Assembly (NCBI RefSeq): GCF_002355855.1
Contig: NZ_AP017655.1
Coordinates: 3,103,001 to 3,167,000, forward strand
Length of the DNA stretch: 64,000 bases
From: Sphingobium cloacae
GTDB lineage: Bacteria; Pseudomonadota; Alphaproteobacteria; Sphingomonadales; Sphingomonadaceae
Direction: 5' to 3'
The translations under genes were made by a program, and so were the position numbers. The notes beneath the pieces were generated by a model. It had not been told where the DNA came from, ran no database searches, and saw nothing but the letters and a program-made list of their open reading frames with translations. Shown in pieces: positions 1 to 8,606 of this stretch (positions are counted from its first letter, which is position 1; each line of letters begins with the position of its first letter).

Positions 1-1556
1 GCCTCCGCCGCATCGGCGATCTCCCGCGCGATCGCATAATTGACCCGCGCGAACTTCGCCGCCGCCTCCCAGTGGAAGGGCAGGTCGATCTGGTCGGACG
101 GCTTGTGATAGTCAGTCTTGAGGAAATGCTCGAACGCCGCTTTCCCCGGCCCGGCAAAGCCCGTCATCAGGAACACCGAAGGCACGCCCTCCTCGACGAA
201 GCGATAATGGTCCGACCGGGTGAACAGTCCTTCGGCGGGCAGGGGATCGGGCGACAGCACGACACCCTCCGACTTCGCCGCCTTCTCCACGATCGGCCCC
301 AGCGTCGAATGCTCCGCGCCGAACGCCACCACATCCTGAAAGTCATAAGTCAGAATCGGCATGTCCAGATTGACGACGCCCACCAGCTTGCCGCCCTCGG
401 GCAGTACCGGATTCTTCGCCAGATATTGCGAACCCAGAAGGCCGTCCTCCTCCGCCGTCACCGCCGCGAACAGGATCGGGCGCTTGAGCCGCGTCCCGCT
501 TTCCGCAAAGGCCTTCGCGACCGCCATCATGGTCGCGACGCCCGAAGCATTGTCCATCGCGCCGTTATGGATCTTGTCCTTGCCCGGCGTGTCCGGCTTC
601 ACCCCCACATGGTCGAGATGCGCCATCAGCAGCACATATTCCCCCGCCAGCGCCGGATCGGAACCGGGCAGCACCGCCAGCACATTGCTGCTGGGCGCGA
701 TCGCCACGCTGCTCGTCCGATCCAGGCGGATCATGGGCTTGAGCGCGAAACCCTTGGGCCGCCCGCCCTTCTTCCCCGCCTCCGCCCGGATCGCCGCCAG
801 CGTCCGCCCGGACCCGGCCAGCAAAGCCTCCGCCGCCGCGCCATGGGCATAGGCCGACCCCCTGATCCCCGGCGTCCGCACATAAAGCTGCCCATCCGGC
901 TGCATCCATCCCACGCTGGGATCGCCCGCCCGCTCCCGCAACCGCTCCCAAGGCATCCGCGCCAGCATCGCGGCGCTGGGGATGGTGACAAGACCGATGG
1001 CTCCCGCCTTCTGCGCGGCCTGCGCCTTTTCAGCGGCCAGATGCGCGCCGATCTCGCTCGGCATCCCGACCGGCGAGCCGGAGAGCGCCACCGCCCATTT
1101 GCCCCGAAGGTCGAGGCCCGCATAATCGTCGATCTTCTCCCGCGCCGACTGGAGCCCGTAACCGACGAATACCGCGCCCGCTTCCAGCCCCTGCTTCGGT
1201 TCCCGCCCGAAAGCGCCGATCACGACATCGCCCCCATTGTCGAACGCCCTGCCGCCGATGGTGAGGCGGGCGGGGCTGTCCTTCTCCAGCGTCGCCACCG
1301 CCAGCGTCACCGGCTGATACCAGCTACCCGGCACGATCTGCTCCAGCCCCAGCGCCGTGAAGCGCGCCGCCACATAGCGCGCCGCGATGTCATAGCCCCG
1401 CGTCCCGCCGTCGCGCCCTTCCAGCAGGTCGTCCGCCAAAAAGGTCACGTCCGCCCGGATCGCATCGGAGGAGAAAGCAGGCCGCTCCTGCGCCGGAGCG
1501 GGCAGGGCGATGGCGAGGGACAGGAGCGGAGCGAGAAGCGCGGCGCGAAGGGGCAT
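1..1556 (-). CDS. M28 family zinc aminopeptidase, 3' end outside window
   Basis: Secreted or periplasmic metallopeptidase that probably removes N-terminal residues from peptides. The minus-strand frame stays open to the left window edge, so the C-terminus is missing. It starts with a signal peptide (MPLRAALLAPLLSLAIAL, then APAQ). A PA-type insert is likely between about residues 100 and 250. The catalytic part follows with HLDHVG near residue 312, DNASG near 334 and an EEDG motif near 370. These are the zinc-ligand, bridging-Asp and catalytic-Glu segments of the M28 family. It is divergent from the M16 peptidase, with about 130 bp between the two start codons, so both may share a control region. 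The family call is firm. The physiological substrate is unknown. Confidence 0.88.
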   Translation of the reverse strand, partial: MPLRAALLAPLLSLAIALPAPAQERPAFSSDAIRADVTFLADDLLEGRDGGTRGYDIAARYVAARFTALGLEQIVPGSWYQPVTLAVATLEKDSPARLTIGGRAFDNGGDVVIGAFGREPKQGLEAGAVFVGYGLQSAREKIDDYAGLDLRGKWAVALSGSPVGMPSEIGAHLAAEKAQAAQKAGAIGLVTIPSAAMLARMPWERLRERAGDPSVGWMQPDGQLYVRTPGIRGSAYAHGAAAEALLAGSGRTLAAIRAEAGKKGGRPKGFALKPMIRLDRTSSVAIAPSSNVLAVLPGSDPALAGEYVLLMAHLDHVGVKPDTPGKDKIHNGAMDNASGVATMMAVAKAFAESGTRLKRPILFAAVTAEEDGLLGSQYLAKNPVLPEGGKLVGVVNLDMPILTYDFQDVVAFGAEHSTLGPIVEKAAKSEGVVLSPDPLPAEGLFTRSDHYRFVEEGVPSVFLMTGFAGPGKAAFEHFLKTDYHKPSDQIDLPFHWEAAAKFARVNYAIAREIADAAE

Positions 1557-1686
1557 GGAGGGAACCTCATCCGATGGTCGAAGGCGTGAACCTATTCGTC
1601 GCAGGCCGCCTGTCCAGCGCAAAGCGTATTGCGTCCCTATAACGCCCCGCTATGGTGCGGCGATCACGAACTTTCATGAGGCGCTC

Positions 1687-4554
1687 ATGACCCTTCTTCC
1701 CCTTTCGCGTCGTGCAGCTTGGTTGCTTGGCCTGTCTCCGCTCGCCCTCACGCTGCCGGTGGCCGCCATGGCCGCGCCTTCGACCGCCGCGCAGGCCCCC
1801 GCGCCGCTCCCCAGCCTCGTCGCGAAGGTCGACATTCCCTATGAGCAATTCACGCTGAAGAACGGTCTGCGCGTCATCGTCCATACCGACCGCAAGGCGC
1901 CGGTGGTGGCGGTGTCGGTCTGGTATCATGTGGGATCGCGTTTCGAACCGGCGGGCAAGACAGGTTTCGCTCATCTGTTCGAACATCTGATGTTCTATGG
2001 CTCTGAAAATGCCGACGGTCCCTTCTTTGGGCGGCTGGAGGATATCGGCGCGACCGACTGGAACGGCACGACCTGGTTCGACCGCACCAATTATTTCGAA
2101 ACGGTGCCGACCGGCGCGCTCGACCGGGCGCTGTTCCTCGAATCCGACCGTATGGGGCATCTGCTGGGCGCGGTGACGCAGGGGAAGCTCGATACCCAGC
2201 GCGGCGTCGTCCAGAATGAAAAGCGCATGGGCGAAAACGAACCCTATGGCCTCGTCGAATATGCCCAGTTGGCCGCGATGTTGCCGGAAGGGCATCCCTA
2301 TCGTCACTCCACCATCGGTTCGATGGCGGACCTGAACGCGGCCAGCCTTGGCGATGTGCAGAACTGGTTCAAGACGCATTACGGCCCCAACAATGCCGTG
2401 CTGGTGCTGGCAGGCGACATCGACGCGGCGACGGCGAAGGCGAAGGCCGAAAAATGGTTCGGCAACATCCCCGCCGGTCCCGCGCCGCAGGATGTGGACG
2501 CGACGGTGCCGACGCTCGGCAAGGATGTCGAGAAGGTCATGCACGACAATGTCGCCGCCACGCGCCTTTATCGGAATTGGATCGTGCCGGGGGTGAACTC
2601 GCCGGACTTGCAGCAACTCGATCTGGCGATGTCGGTGTTCGGCGGCCTTGGATCGTCGCGGCTCGACAATATCCTCGTGAAAGAGGAGAAGGTCGCCGTC
2701 GGGGTTAAGGCCAGCATCCAGCCCTTCGAGAAGCTCTCCATCGCCGAGATCACGGTGGACGTGAAGCCGGGCGCGGACCCGGTGGCGGTGGGCAAGCGGC
2801 TGGACCAGCTTCTCGCGGACTATCTCGCCAAGGGGCCGACCGCCGACGAAGTGCTCCGCGCCGCGACGCAGCAGGTGTCGGGCACGATTTCCGGGCTGGA
2901 GAAAGTCGGCGGTTTTTCCGGGAAGGCGGTGACGCTGGCGGAAGGCGCGGTTTATTCGGGCGATCCCGGCAAATATAAGCAGGACCTTGCCGCCTATGCC
3001 GCCGCCACTCCCCAATCGGTGAGCGATGCGGCGCGCAAATGGCTCAGCCGCCCGGTATTCCGCCTGACGGTCGCGCCGGGCGAGCGGTCGGCGGAGGATA
3101 ATGCGCTGGCAGGCAATGCCACGCACAAGCCCGCTTTCTTCCGCGATCCCAAGTCCCCGGCGCCCGTCGCCGCGCAGCCGCCCGCGCCGACGAAGATCGC
3201 GCAGCCGCCCATAGAGCCTGTCGCCGACCTCGTTTTCCCGAAGGTCGAACATGCCAAGCTGAAGAACGGCATCCCCATCGTCTTCGCCCGCCGGGCGACG
3301 GTGCCGGTGGTGCGCGTGTCCGTTTCCTTCGATGCGGGCAACGCCGCCGACGACAGGGCGAAGCTGGGCACGGCGGCGCTGACGACGGCGCTGCTCGACG
3401 AGGGCACGAAGACCCGCACCTCCATCCAGATCGCGGAGGAGCAGGAGCGGCTGGGCGCATCCATCGGCGCGAAGAACGGCATGGATACGACCACGGTCGG
3501 CCTCTATGCGCTCAAGCCCAATCTGGATGCGTCCCTGGGCCTGCTGTCCGACATCATCCGCAACCCCGCCTTCGATCCCAAGGAGGTGGAGCGTCTGCGC
3601 GGCCAGCTCCTGACCCGCATCGCGGCGGAAAAGACCGAACCCATGCCCATCGCGCAGCGCCTGCTGCCGCCGCTGCTCTACGGGCAGGCGCATCCCTATG
3701 GCATCCCCTTTACCGGCTCCGGCACGGAAAGCGGCGTGAAGGCGGTGGCGCGGCAGGATCTGACCGCCTTCCATGACACATGGCTGCGGCCCGACAATGC
3801 GACGATCTTCGTCACCGGGGACACGACGCTGGCGGAGATCATGCCGCTGCTGGAGAAGCGCTTCGGCGACTGGAAGGCTCCGGCGGCGCAGAAGGGGACG
3901 AAGCTCTTCCGCATGGACCGCATGGCTCGCCCGGCGCGGATCATCCTCGTCGACAAGCCGCAAAGCCCGCAATCCATGATCCTCGCGGGCCAACTCACCG
4001 GCAAGCAGGGGACCGACAATCCGGTCGACCTCATCACCGCCAATGAAGTGCTGGGCGGCAGCACCACGTCGCGCCTCATCATGGACCTGCGTGAGACGAA
4101 GGGCTGGGCCTATTATGCGGGCACGGCGCTTCCCGGCGTCAAGGAGACGATCCCGCTGCTGGTCTATGCCCCCGTGCAGACCGACAAGACCGGCGAATCG
4201 ATCATCGCCGCGCGAAAGGACATCAACGACTTCCTGACCGGCAAGGGCACGACCGAAGCGGAACGCAACCAGACGATCAACAGCCAGATCCTGTCGCTCC
4301 CCGGCAGCTTCGAAACCTCTTCGGACCTGCTCGGCGCGATGATGCGCAACGACCTGCTGGGGCGGCCCGACAATTATTATGAGACGCTGCCCGGCACCTA
4401 TCGCGCGATGACGGCGGCGGCGATGGACAAGGCGGCGAGGGAGGCGATCAGCGCCGACCGGCTGATCTGGGTCGTGGTGGGCGACGCGAAGCTGGTGCGG
4501 CCGCAGCTTGACGCGGTGGGCCTGCCGGTGGAGATGGGCACATTGGCCGATTGA
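1687..4554 (+). CDS. M16 family zinc metallopeptidase, two-domain (pitrilysin/PqqL type)
   Basis: Predicted periplasmic M16 protease of about 955 residues. A hydrophobic signal peptide (about residues 8-28) is followed by an N-terminal M16 domain with the inverted zinc motif HLFEH at residues 96-100. A second, degenerate M16 half begins near residue 520 after a Pro/Ala-rich linker. Two-domain M16 proteins form a clamshell that degrades short peptides. The chosen ATG begins a clear signal sequence. An in-frame extension up to 1510 runs back into the divergent gene and is unlikely. The neighbouring M28 peptidase suggests a periplasmic peptide-degrading pair, which is inference. A small unknown gene follows after 25 bp. 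Confidence 0.93.
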   Translation: MTLLPLSRRAAWLLGLSPLALTLPVAAMAAPSTAAQAPAPLPSLVAKVDIPYEQFTLKNGLRVIVHTDRKAPVVAVSVWYHVGSRFEPAGKTGFAHLFEHLMFYGSENADGPFFGRLEDIGATDWNGTTWFDRTNYFETVPTGALDRALFLESDRMGHLLGAVTQGKLDTQRGVVQNEKRMGENEPYGLVEYAQLAAMLPEGHPYRHSTIGSMADLNAASLGDVQNWFKTHYGPNNAVLVLAGDIDAATAKAKAEKWFGNIPAGPAPQDVDATVPTLGKDVEKVMHDNVAATRLYRNWIVPGVNSPDLQQLDLAMSVFGGLGSSRLDNILVKEEKVAVGVKASIQPFEKLSIAEITVDVKPGADPVAVGKRLDQLLADYLAKGPTADEVLRAATQQVSGTISGLEKVGGFSGKAVTLAEGAVYSGDPGKYKQDLAAYAAATPQSVSDAARKWLSRPVFRLTVAPGERSAEDNALAGNATHKPAFFRDPKSPAPVAAQPPAPTKIAQPPIEPVADLVFPKVEHAKLKNGIPIVFARRATVPVVRVSVSFDAGNAADDRAKLGTAALTTALLDEGTKTRTSIQIAEEQERLGASIGAKNGMDTTTVGLYALKPNLDASLGLLSDIIRNPAFDPKEVERLRGQLLTRIAAEKTEPMPIAQRLLPPLLYGQAHPYGIPFTGSGTESGVKAVARQDLTAFHDTWLRPDNATIFVTGDTTLAEIMPLLEKRFGDWKAPAAQKGTKLFRMDRMARPARIILVDKPQSPQSMILAGQLTGKQGTDNPVDLITANEVLGGSTTSRLIMDLRETKGWAYYAGTALPGVKETIPLLVYAPVQTDKTGESIIAARKDINDFLTGKGTTEAERNQTINSQILSLPGSFETSSDLLGAMMRNDLLGRPDNYYETLPGTYRAMTAAAMDKAAREAISADRLIWVVVGDAKLVRPQLDAVGLPVEMGTLAD

Positions 4555-4579
4555 CGGTCAGGATAAGGAGACAAGGGAC

Positions 4580-4882
4580 ATGGCAGCAGTGGACGGCGCT
4601 TATGATTGCGTCGCGAAGACGCCGATGGGCGACCAGAGCGGCGTCTTCACCGTCATCAGCAGCGGGGACCGCTTCAACGGCACCTTCGCGGGGATGATGG
4701 GATCGCTCGACGTCAAGGACGGCACGGTCGACGGCAACAAGTTGACGTGGAAGATGGAGATGACGCTGCCCATGCCGATGACGCTGGAATGCGAGGCGGA
4801 AGTGAGCGGCGACGCCATCACCGGGACGATGCAGCTGGGCGCGTTCGGGGCGGCGGGCTTTTCGGGCACGCGGCGCGGCTGA
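4580..4882 (+). CDS. Small conserved-type protein of unknown function (100 aa)
   Basis: A 100-residue protein without signal peptide or membrane segment. It is rich in Gly, Thr and Met and shows alternating short beta-like stretches (for example GVFTVISSGDRFNGTF and KLTWKMEMTLPMP). This suggests a small beta-barrel or lipocalin-like fold, but that is only an impression. A good ribosome site (AAGGAGA, 4565-4571) precedes the ATG, and the spacing after the M16 peptidase suggests co-transcription. I do not recognise a named family. Confidence 0.75.
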   Translation: MAAVDGAYDCVAKTPMGDQSGVFTVISSGDRFNGTFAGMMGSLDVKDGTVDGNKLTWKMEMTLPMPMTLECEAEVSGDAITGTMQLGAFGAAGFSGTRRG

Positions 4883-4962
4883 CCGGCTGACCGGCGGAGC
4901 GGAAGGCCCGGCGGCGGCCGGGCGGGTGCAAAACCATGAACGAGATGGCGAAGGGATGAGGG

Positions 4963-4990
4963 TTGACAGAGAAAGTTAGTTAGCTATCTA
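4963..4990 (+). promoter_or_regulatory. Sigma70-type promoter of the MarR-efflux operon, probably leaderless
   Basis: A perfect -35 (TTGACA, 4963-4968) is followed after 16 bp by TATCTA (4985-4990) as -10. Transcription would begin about seven bases later, at or next to the ATG at 4998, so the mRNA is predicted to be leaderless or nearly so. No Shine-Dalgarno sequence is seen before that ATG, which fits. Confidence 0.6.
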
Positions 4991-4991
4991 A
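4976..4991. promoter_or_regulatory. Imperfect palindrome, likely MarR operator
   Basis: TTAGTTAGCTATCTAA is a 16-bp dyad with 14 of 16 positions symmetric. It covers the spacer and -10 of the promoter just upstream of the marR-like gene. Such placement is typical for autorepression by MarR dimers. The sequence shows the dyad; binding is inference. Confidence 0.5.
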
Positions 4992-4997
4992 GCATCC

Positions 4998-5447
4998 ATG
5001 CCTTCGCTGGAACGTCAACACGCGCTGTCGCGCACATTCGCCCCCGTGGCGCGGGGGTGGCGGCAACTGGCGGACCGGACGCTGGCGGAGATCGGCCTGT
5101 CCAATTCCGCCGGATGGTGCCTGCTGCACCTCCAGCGGCTGGGCCCCAAGGCGCGGCAGATCGACCTGGCCGAGGCGCTGGAGATCTCGCAGCCCTCGCT
5201 GGTGCGCACGCTGCATCAACTGGAAGCGGCCCGGCTGGTGGAGCGGCTGCCCCATCCGGGCGACCGGCGATCCAACCGGCTGGCTCTGACCCCGGCCGGG
5301 CGGGAACTGGTCAGCGCCATCCAGGACCGGCTGGACGATCTGCGCAACGATTTGCTGGAAGGCATGTCCGACGCCGACATCGACGCCAGCGTGCGCCTGA
5401 TGGAAGCGCTGGGACGGCGCATAGCGGAACGGCGCGCGGAACCATGA
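4998..5447 (+). CDS. MarR family transcriptional regulator
   Basis: A 149-residue winged-helix regulator. The helix-turn-helix and wing are at about residues 35-95 (IDLAEALEISQPSLVRTLHQLE, then the wing LPHPGDRRSNRLALTPAG, which carries the conserved D-R-R). It is the first gene of an efflux operon and overlaps the next start (ATGA). By analogy with EmrR/SlyA-type proteins it probably represses the exporter until an aromatic or phenolic ligand binds. The ligand is not deducible here. The dyad overlapping its own promoter is the obvious binding site. Confidence 0.92.
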   Translation: MPSLERQHALSRTFAPVARGWRQLADRTLAEIGLSNSAGWCLLHLQRLGPKARQIDLAEALEISQPSLVRTLHQLEAARLVERLPHPGDRRSNRLALTPAGRELVSAIQDRLDDLRNDLLEGMSDADIDASVRLMEALGRRIAERRAEP

Positions 5448-7495
5448 GCGAACGCTTCGGCTGGCCCGCCGCGCTGTTCGGCATCAAATGCTTCATGGCG
5501 GCCGCGCTGGCGCTCTATATCTCCTTCTCGATCGGGCTGGAGCGTCCCTATTGGGCGTTCATCACCTCCTTCATCATGGCGCAGCCGATGGCGGGCGCGG
5601 TCATATCCAAGGCAGTCTATCGCATCCTGGGCACGCTGGTGGGCGCGGCGGTCGCGATCATCATGGTGCCCCCGCTGGTGAACGCGCCCGAACTGCTGAC
5701 GCTGGCGGTCGCGGGATGGCTGGGCTTCTGCGTGTTCGTGGCGCAACTGGACGGCACGCCGCGATCCTATATGTTCAGCCTGGCGGGTTATAGCGCCTGC
5801 CTGATCGCCTTCCCCAGTTTCGACGCGCCCGCCGGCATATTCGACCTCGCGTCGTCGCGGGTGCAGGAAATCACCATCGGCATCCTGGCGGGCAGCCTGG
5901 TCCACGCCGCGATCCTGCCCGGATCGGTCGCGACCATGGTGCTGAACCGGGTCGCGGCGATCCTGCGCGACGCGGAACGCTGGACCCGCGACGCCATCGC
6001 CGCCGAGCCGGTGGAAGGGCTGGCGGCCGAACGGCGCAGGCTGGCGCAGGACGTGACGGAACTGCACCAGCTTTCCACCCATCTGCCCTATGACCTGTCG
6101 CGCCGGGTGCCGCGCGTGCGGACGGTGCGGGCCTTGCAGGACCAGCTTTCGCTGTTGCTGCCGCTGGGCGCGGCGGTGGACGACAGGGTGAAGATGCTGA
6201 AGGCGGCGGGGGGCGGGGCCGTTCGCCCCGAAGCCGCCGCCCTGATCGCGGACGTGCAGCATTGGGTGGAGCATCCCGAGACGGATATGGGCGAAAGGGG
6301 GGCCAGCGCCGCCGCGCTGATCGACCGGTGCAAGGCGCTGGAGCCGCCCAACCGGCCGGACATGGATTGGGCGGACATGCTGCGCCTCAGCCTGTATGCG
6401 CGGCTCGCCGACCTGATAGCCGCGCATCGCGACTGCCGCGACCTTTACGACCAGATGACGAGCTATGGCCGCGCGCCGGTGAATGCGCGCGTCGCCCAAT
6501 TGCTGGAAGGCTGGCGCTTCCGGGAAGTGCACCGCGATTATGAGGGCGCGTTCCGGGGCGCGTTCAACGCCTTCGTCACGCTGGTGGCGGCCTGCGCGCT
6601 GTGGATCGGCAGCGGATGGCGGGACGGGGCGGGCGCGGCGATGCTGGCGGGCGTCTTCCTGGCCGTCTATGCGGCGCAGGACAATCCGCAGGCGCCGCTC
6701 AAGGGATGGATGACCGGGACGATTCTAGCCTCGTCGCTGGGCGCGCTCTATGGCTATGCGATCATGCCGCGGCTGGACGGCTTCGTGATGCTGATGGCGG
6801 CTTTCGCGCCGCCGCTCATCCTGCTCGGATCGGCGATGGCGTCTCCCGCGCTGGCGGCCTATGCCATGCCCATGCTGCTGGGGCTGGGCAGTCCGGCGCT
6901 GCTGGCGTCGAGCTATATCGGCGATTTCCCGACCTTCCTGAACGGCAACCTCGCCCAGTTGACCGGCATATGGTTCGCGGCGGTGATGGCGGGCATCCTG
7001 CAACCCGCCGGATCGCGGAACATGGTCCGCCGCACCATCCGGGCCGGGTGGCGCGACATCGCCCAACGCGCCAACCTGATGGAGCGGCCCAATTTGCGCC
7101 GCTGGATCAACCGGATGCTGGACCGGGTGGCGTTGCTCGCGCCCCGGCTGGCGGCGATGGAGCAGGACGCGGGCAAGCCGATCTATGACGCGCTGCGCGA
7201 CCTGCGCACCGGCATCGGCATCGGCGAGCTGCGCGAATTGCGGATGGACCTGCCGCCGGGCGAGCGCGCGCCGCTGACCCGCGTCCTGGAGGGCGTGGGC
7301 GACTATTATCGCGGGCTGGACCCGGACGCGCCCGCCCCGGCGCAGCCCGCCCTGCTGCACGACATCGACGGCGCGATCACCGAACTGTCCGCCCATCCCG
7401 ATCCGCGGATCAGGCGCGACGCCATGCTGGGGCTGGTCGCGCTGCGGCGGAACCTGTTCGCGGACGACATCTGGTACCGGAGGGCCGCCGCATGA
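5444..7495 (+). CDS. FUSC family inner-membrane transporter (AaeB-like)
   Basis: About 683 residues with two blocks of transmembrane helices (roughly residues 10-165 and 370-525), each followed by a soluble region. This is the duplicated layout of the FUSC/aromatic acid exporter family (AaeB, YccS). The start ATG overlaps the marR stop as ATGA. A longer frame back to 5057 would run through marR and is rejected. With DUF1656, HlyD and outer-membrane partners downstream it should form the inner-membrane part of a tripartite exporter, by analogy to p-hydroxybenzoate efflux. Substrate identity is inference. Confidence 0.9.
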   Translation: MSERFGWPAALFGIKCFMAAALALYISFSIGLERPYWAFITSFIMAQPMAGAVISKAVYRILGTLVGAAVAIIMVPPLVNAPELLTLAVAGWLGFCVFVAQLDGTPRSYMFSLAGYSACLIAFPSFDAPAGIFDLASSRVQEITIGILAGSLVHAAILPGSVATMVLNRVAAILRDAERWTRDAIAAEPVEGLAAERRRLAQDVTELHQLSTHLPYDLSRRVPRVRTVRALQDQLSLLLPLGAAVDDRVKMLKAAGGGAVRPEAAALIADVQHWVEHPETDMGERGASAAALIDRCKALEPPNRPDMDWADMLRLSLYARLADLIAAHRDCRDLYDQMTSYGRAPVNARVAQLLEGWRFREVHRDYEGAFRGAFNAFVTLVAACALWIGSGWRDGAGAAMLAGVFLAVYAAQDNPQAPLKGWMTGTILASSLGALYGYAIMPRLDGFVMLMAAFAPPLILLGSAMASPALAAYAMPMLLGLGSPALLASSYIGDFPTFLNGNLAQLTGIWFAAVMAGILQPAGSRNMVRRTIRAGWRDIAQRANLMERPNLRRWINRMLDRVALLAPRLAAMEQDAGKPIYDALRDLRTGIGIGELRELRMDLPPGERAPLTRVLEGVGDYYRGLDPDAPAPAQPALLHDIDGAITELSAHPDPRIRRDAMLGLVALRRNLFADDIWYRRAAA

Positions 7496-7707
7496 CCGGA
7501 GAAGTCGCCCTGGGCGGCGTCTATGTGCCGACGCTGCTGTTGCTGGCGGTGTTCGCGCTGATCCTGAACTGGGGCGTGACGCGCCTCATCCACGGCTTCG
7601 GTCTCTATCGCTTCATCGCCTATCGGGCGCTGGTCGACCTCAGCATCTTCATCCTGCTGCTGGGGCTGCTTTCCGTCCTCTTCCCCCTGTTTGGAATACG
7701 CTTGTGA
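7492..7707 (+). CDS. DUF1656 family small membrane protein (AaeX-like)
   Basis: A 71-residue protein with two hydrophobic segments (about residues 10-30 and 45-67). It overlaps both neighbours by four bases. DUF1656 proteins (AaeX) regularly sit between FUSC transporters and HlyD adaptors. Their exact role is not established. Family, size and position agree. Confidence 0.85.
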   Translation: MTGEVALGGVYVPTLLLLAVFALILNWGVTRLIHGFGLYRFIAYRALVDLSIFILLLGLLSVLFPLFGIRL

Positions 7708-8606
7708 ACCGTTATCTCGCTCCCCTCCTGCGAAGCCTGGCCACCATCGTCATCGTGGCCGCGGCCATCCTGATCGCGATCTGGATGTGGAACCATTATG
7801 AGCGCAGCCCCTGGACGCGCGACGGGCGGGTGCGGGCCGACGTGGTGCGGGTGACGCCCGACATAGGCGGGCTGGTGACGTCGGTCGCGGTGCGGGACAA
7901 CCAGCAGGTGAAGGAGGGGGACCTGCTGTTCGTGATCGACCGGCCGCGTTACGCACTGGCGCTGACGCAGGCGGAGGCGCGGGTCGAAAGCGCGCAGGCG
8001 ACGCTGGGCCAGGCGCGGCGGGAGGCGCGGCGCGACCTGGCGCTGGGCGACCTGGTCGCGGCCGAGGCGCATGAACAGAATGTGGCGCGCCTGGCGATTG
8101 CGCAGGCGGCGCTGGCCGAAGCGATCACCGCGCGGGACGGGGCGGCGCTGGACCTCAGGCGGACGCGGGTGGTGGCGTCGGTCAACGGCACGGTCACCAA
8201 CCTCGACCTGCATCAGGGCGACTATGTGGCGGCGGGCAAGCAGGCGATGGCGCTGGTGGACCGCGACAGCCTGCGCGTCGAGGGCTATTTCGAGGAGACG
8301 AAGCTGCCGCTCATCTGCCTGGGCGCGCCGGTGACGGTGCGGATGATGGGAGAGGAGCAGGACCTGCACGGCCGGGTCGAAAGCATCGCCTTCGGCATCA
8401 ACGACCAGACGCGATCGGATTCGGGCAATCTGCTGCCCAATGTGCAGCCGACCTTCTCCTGGGTGCGGCTGGCCCAGCGGATCCCGGTGCGGGTGAAGCT
8501 GACCAGGGTGCCCGCCGACATCAGCCTCATCACCGGGCGGACCGCGACGGTGACGGTGGAGCCCAGGGCGAAGGACGCCAAGTCGGGGTCGTGCCGCCAT
8601 GCATAA
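7704..8606 (+). CDS. HlyD family periplasmic adaptor of the efflux operon (AaeA-like)
   Basis: 300 residues: one N-terminal membrane anchor (about 10-30), a biotinyl-lipoyl segment (DIGGLVTSVAVRDNQQVKEGDLLFVID near 53-75), a short alpha-hairpin and a second lipoyl half (RVVASVNGTVTNLDLHQGDYV near 155). It links the FUSC protein to the outer-membrane channel across the periplasm. Translation starts at GTG, overlapping the DUF1656 stop (GTGA). The next gene starts inside its last codons. Confidence 0.92.
   Translation: MNRYLAPLLRSLATIVIVAAAILIAIWMWNHYERSPWTRDGRVRADVVRVTPDIGGLVTSVAVRDNQQVKEGDLLFVIDRPRYALALTQAEARVESAQATLGQARREARRDLALGDLVAAEAHEQNVARLAIAQAALAEAITARDGAALDLRRTRVVASVNGTVTNLDLHQGDYVAAGKQAMALVDRDSLRVEGYFEETKLPLICLGAPVTVRMMGEEQDLHGRVESIAFGINDQTRSDSGNLLPNVQPTFSWVRLAQRIPVRVKLTRVPADISLITGRTATVTVEPRAKDAKSGSCRHA

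Noticed and set aside
1567-3993. 808-codon open frame antisense to the M16 peptidase
   Set aside because: Arg/His-rich composition and full overlap with a well-supported peptidase; typical GC-rich antisense shadow.
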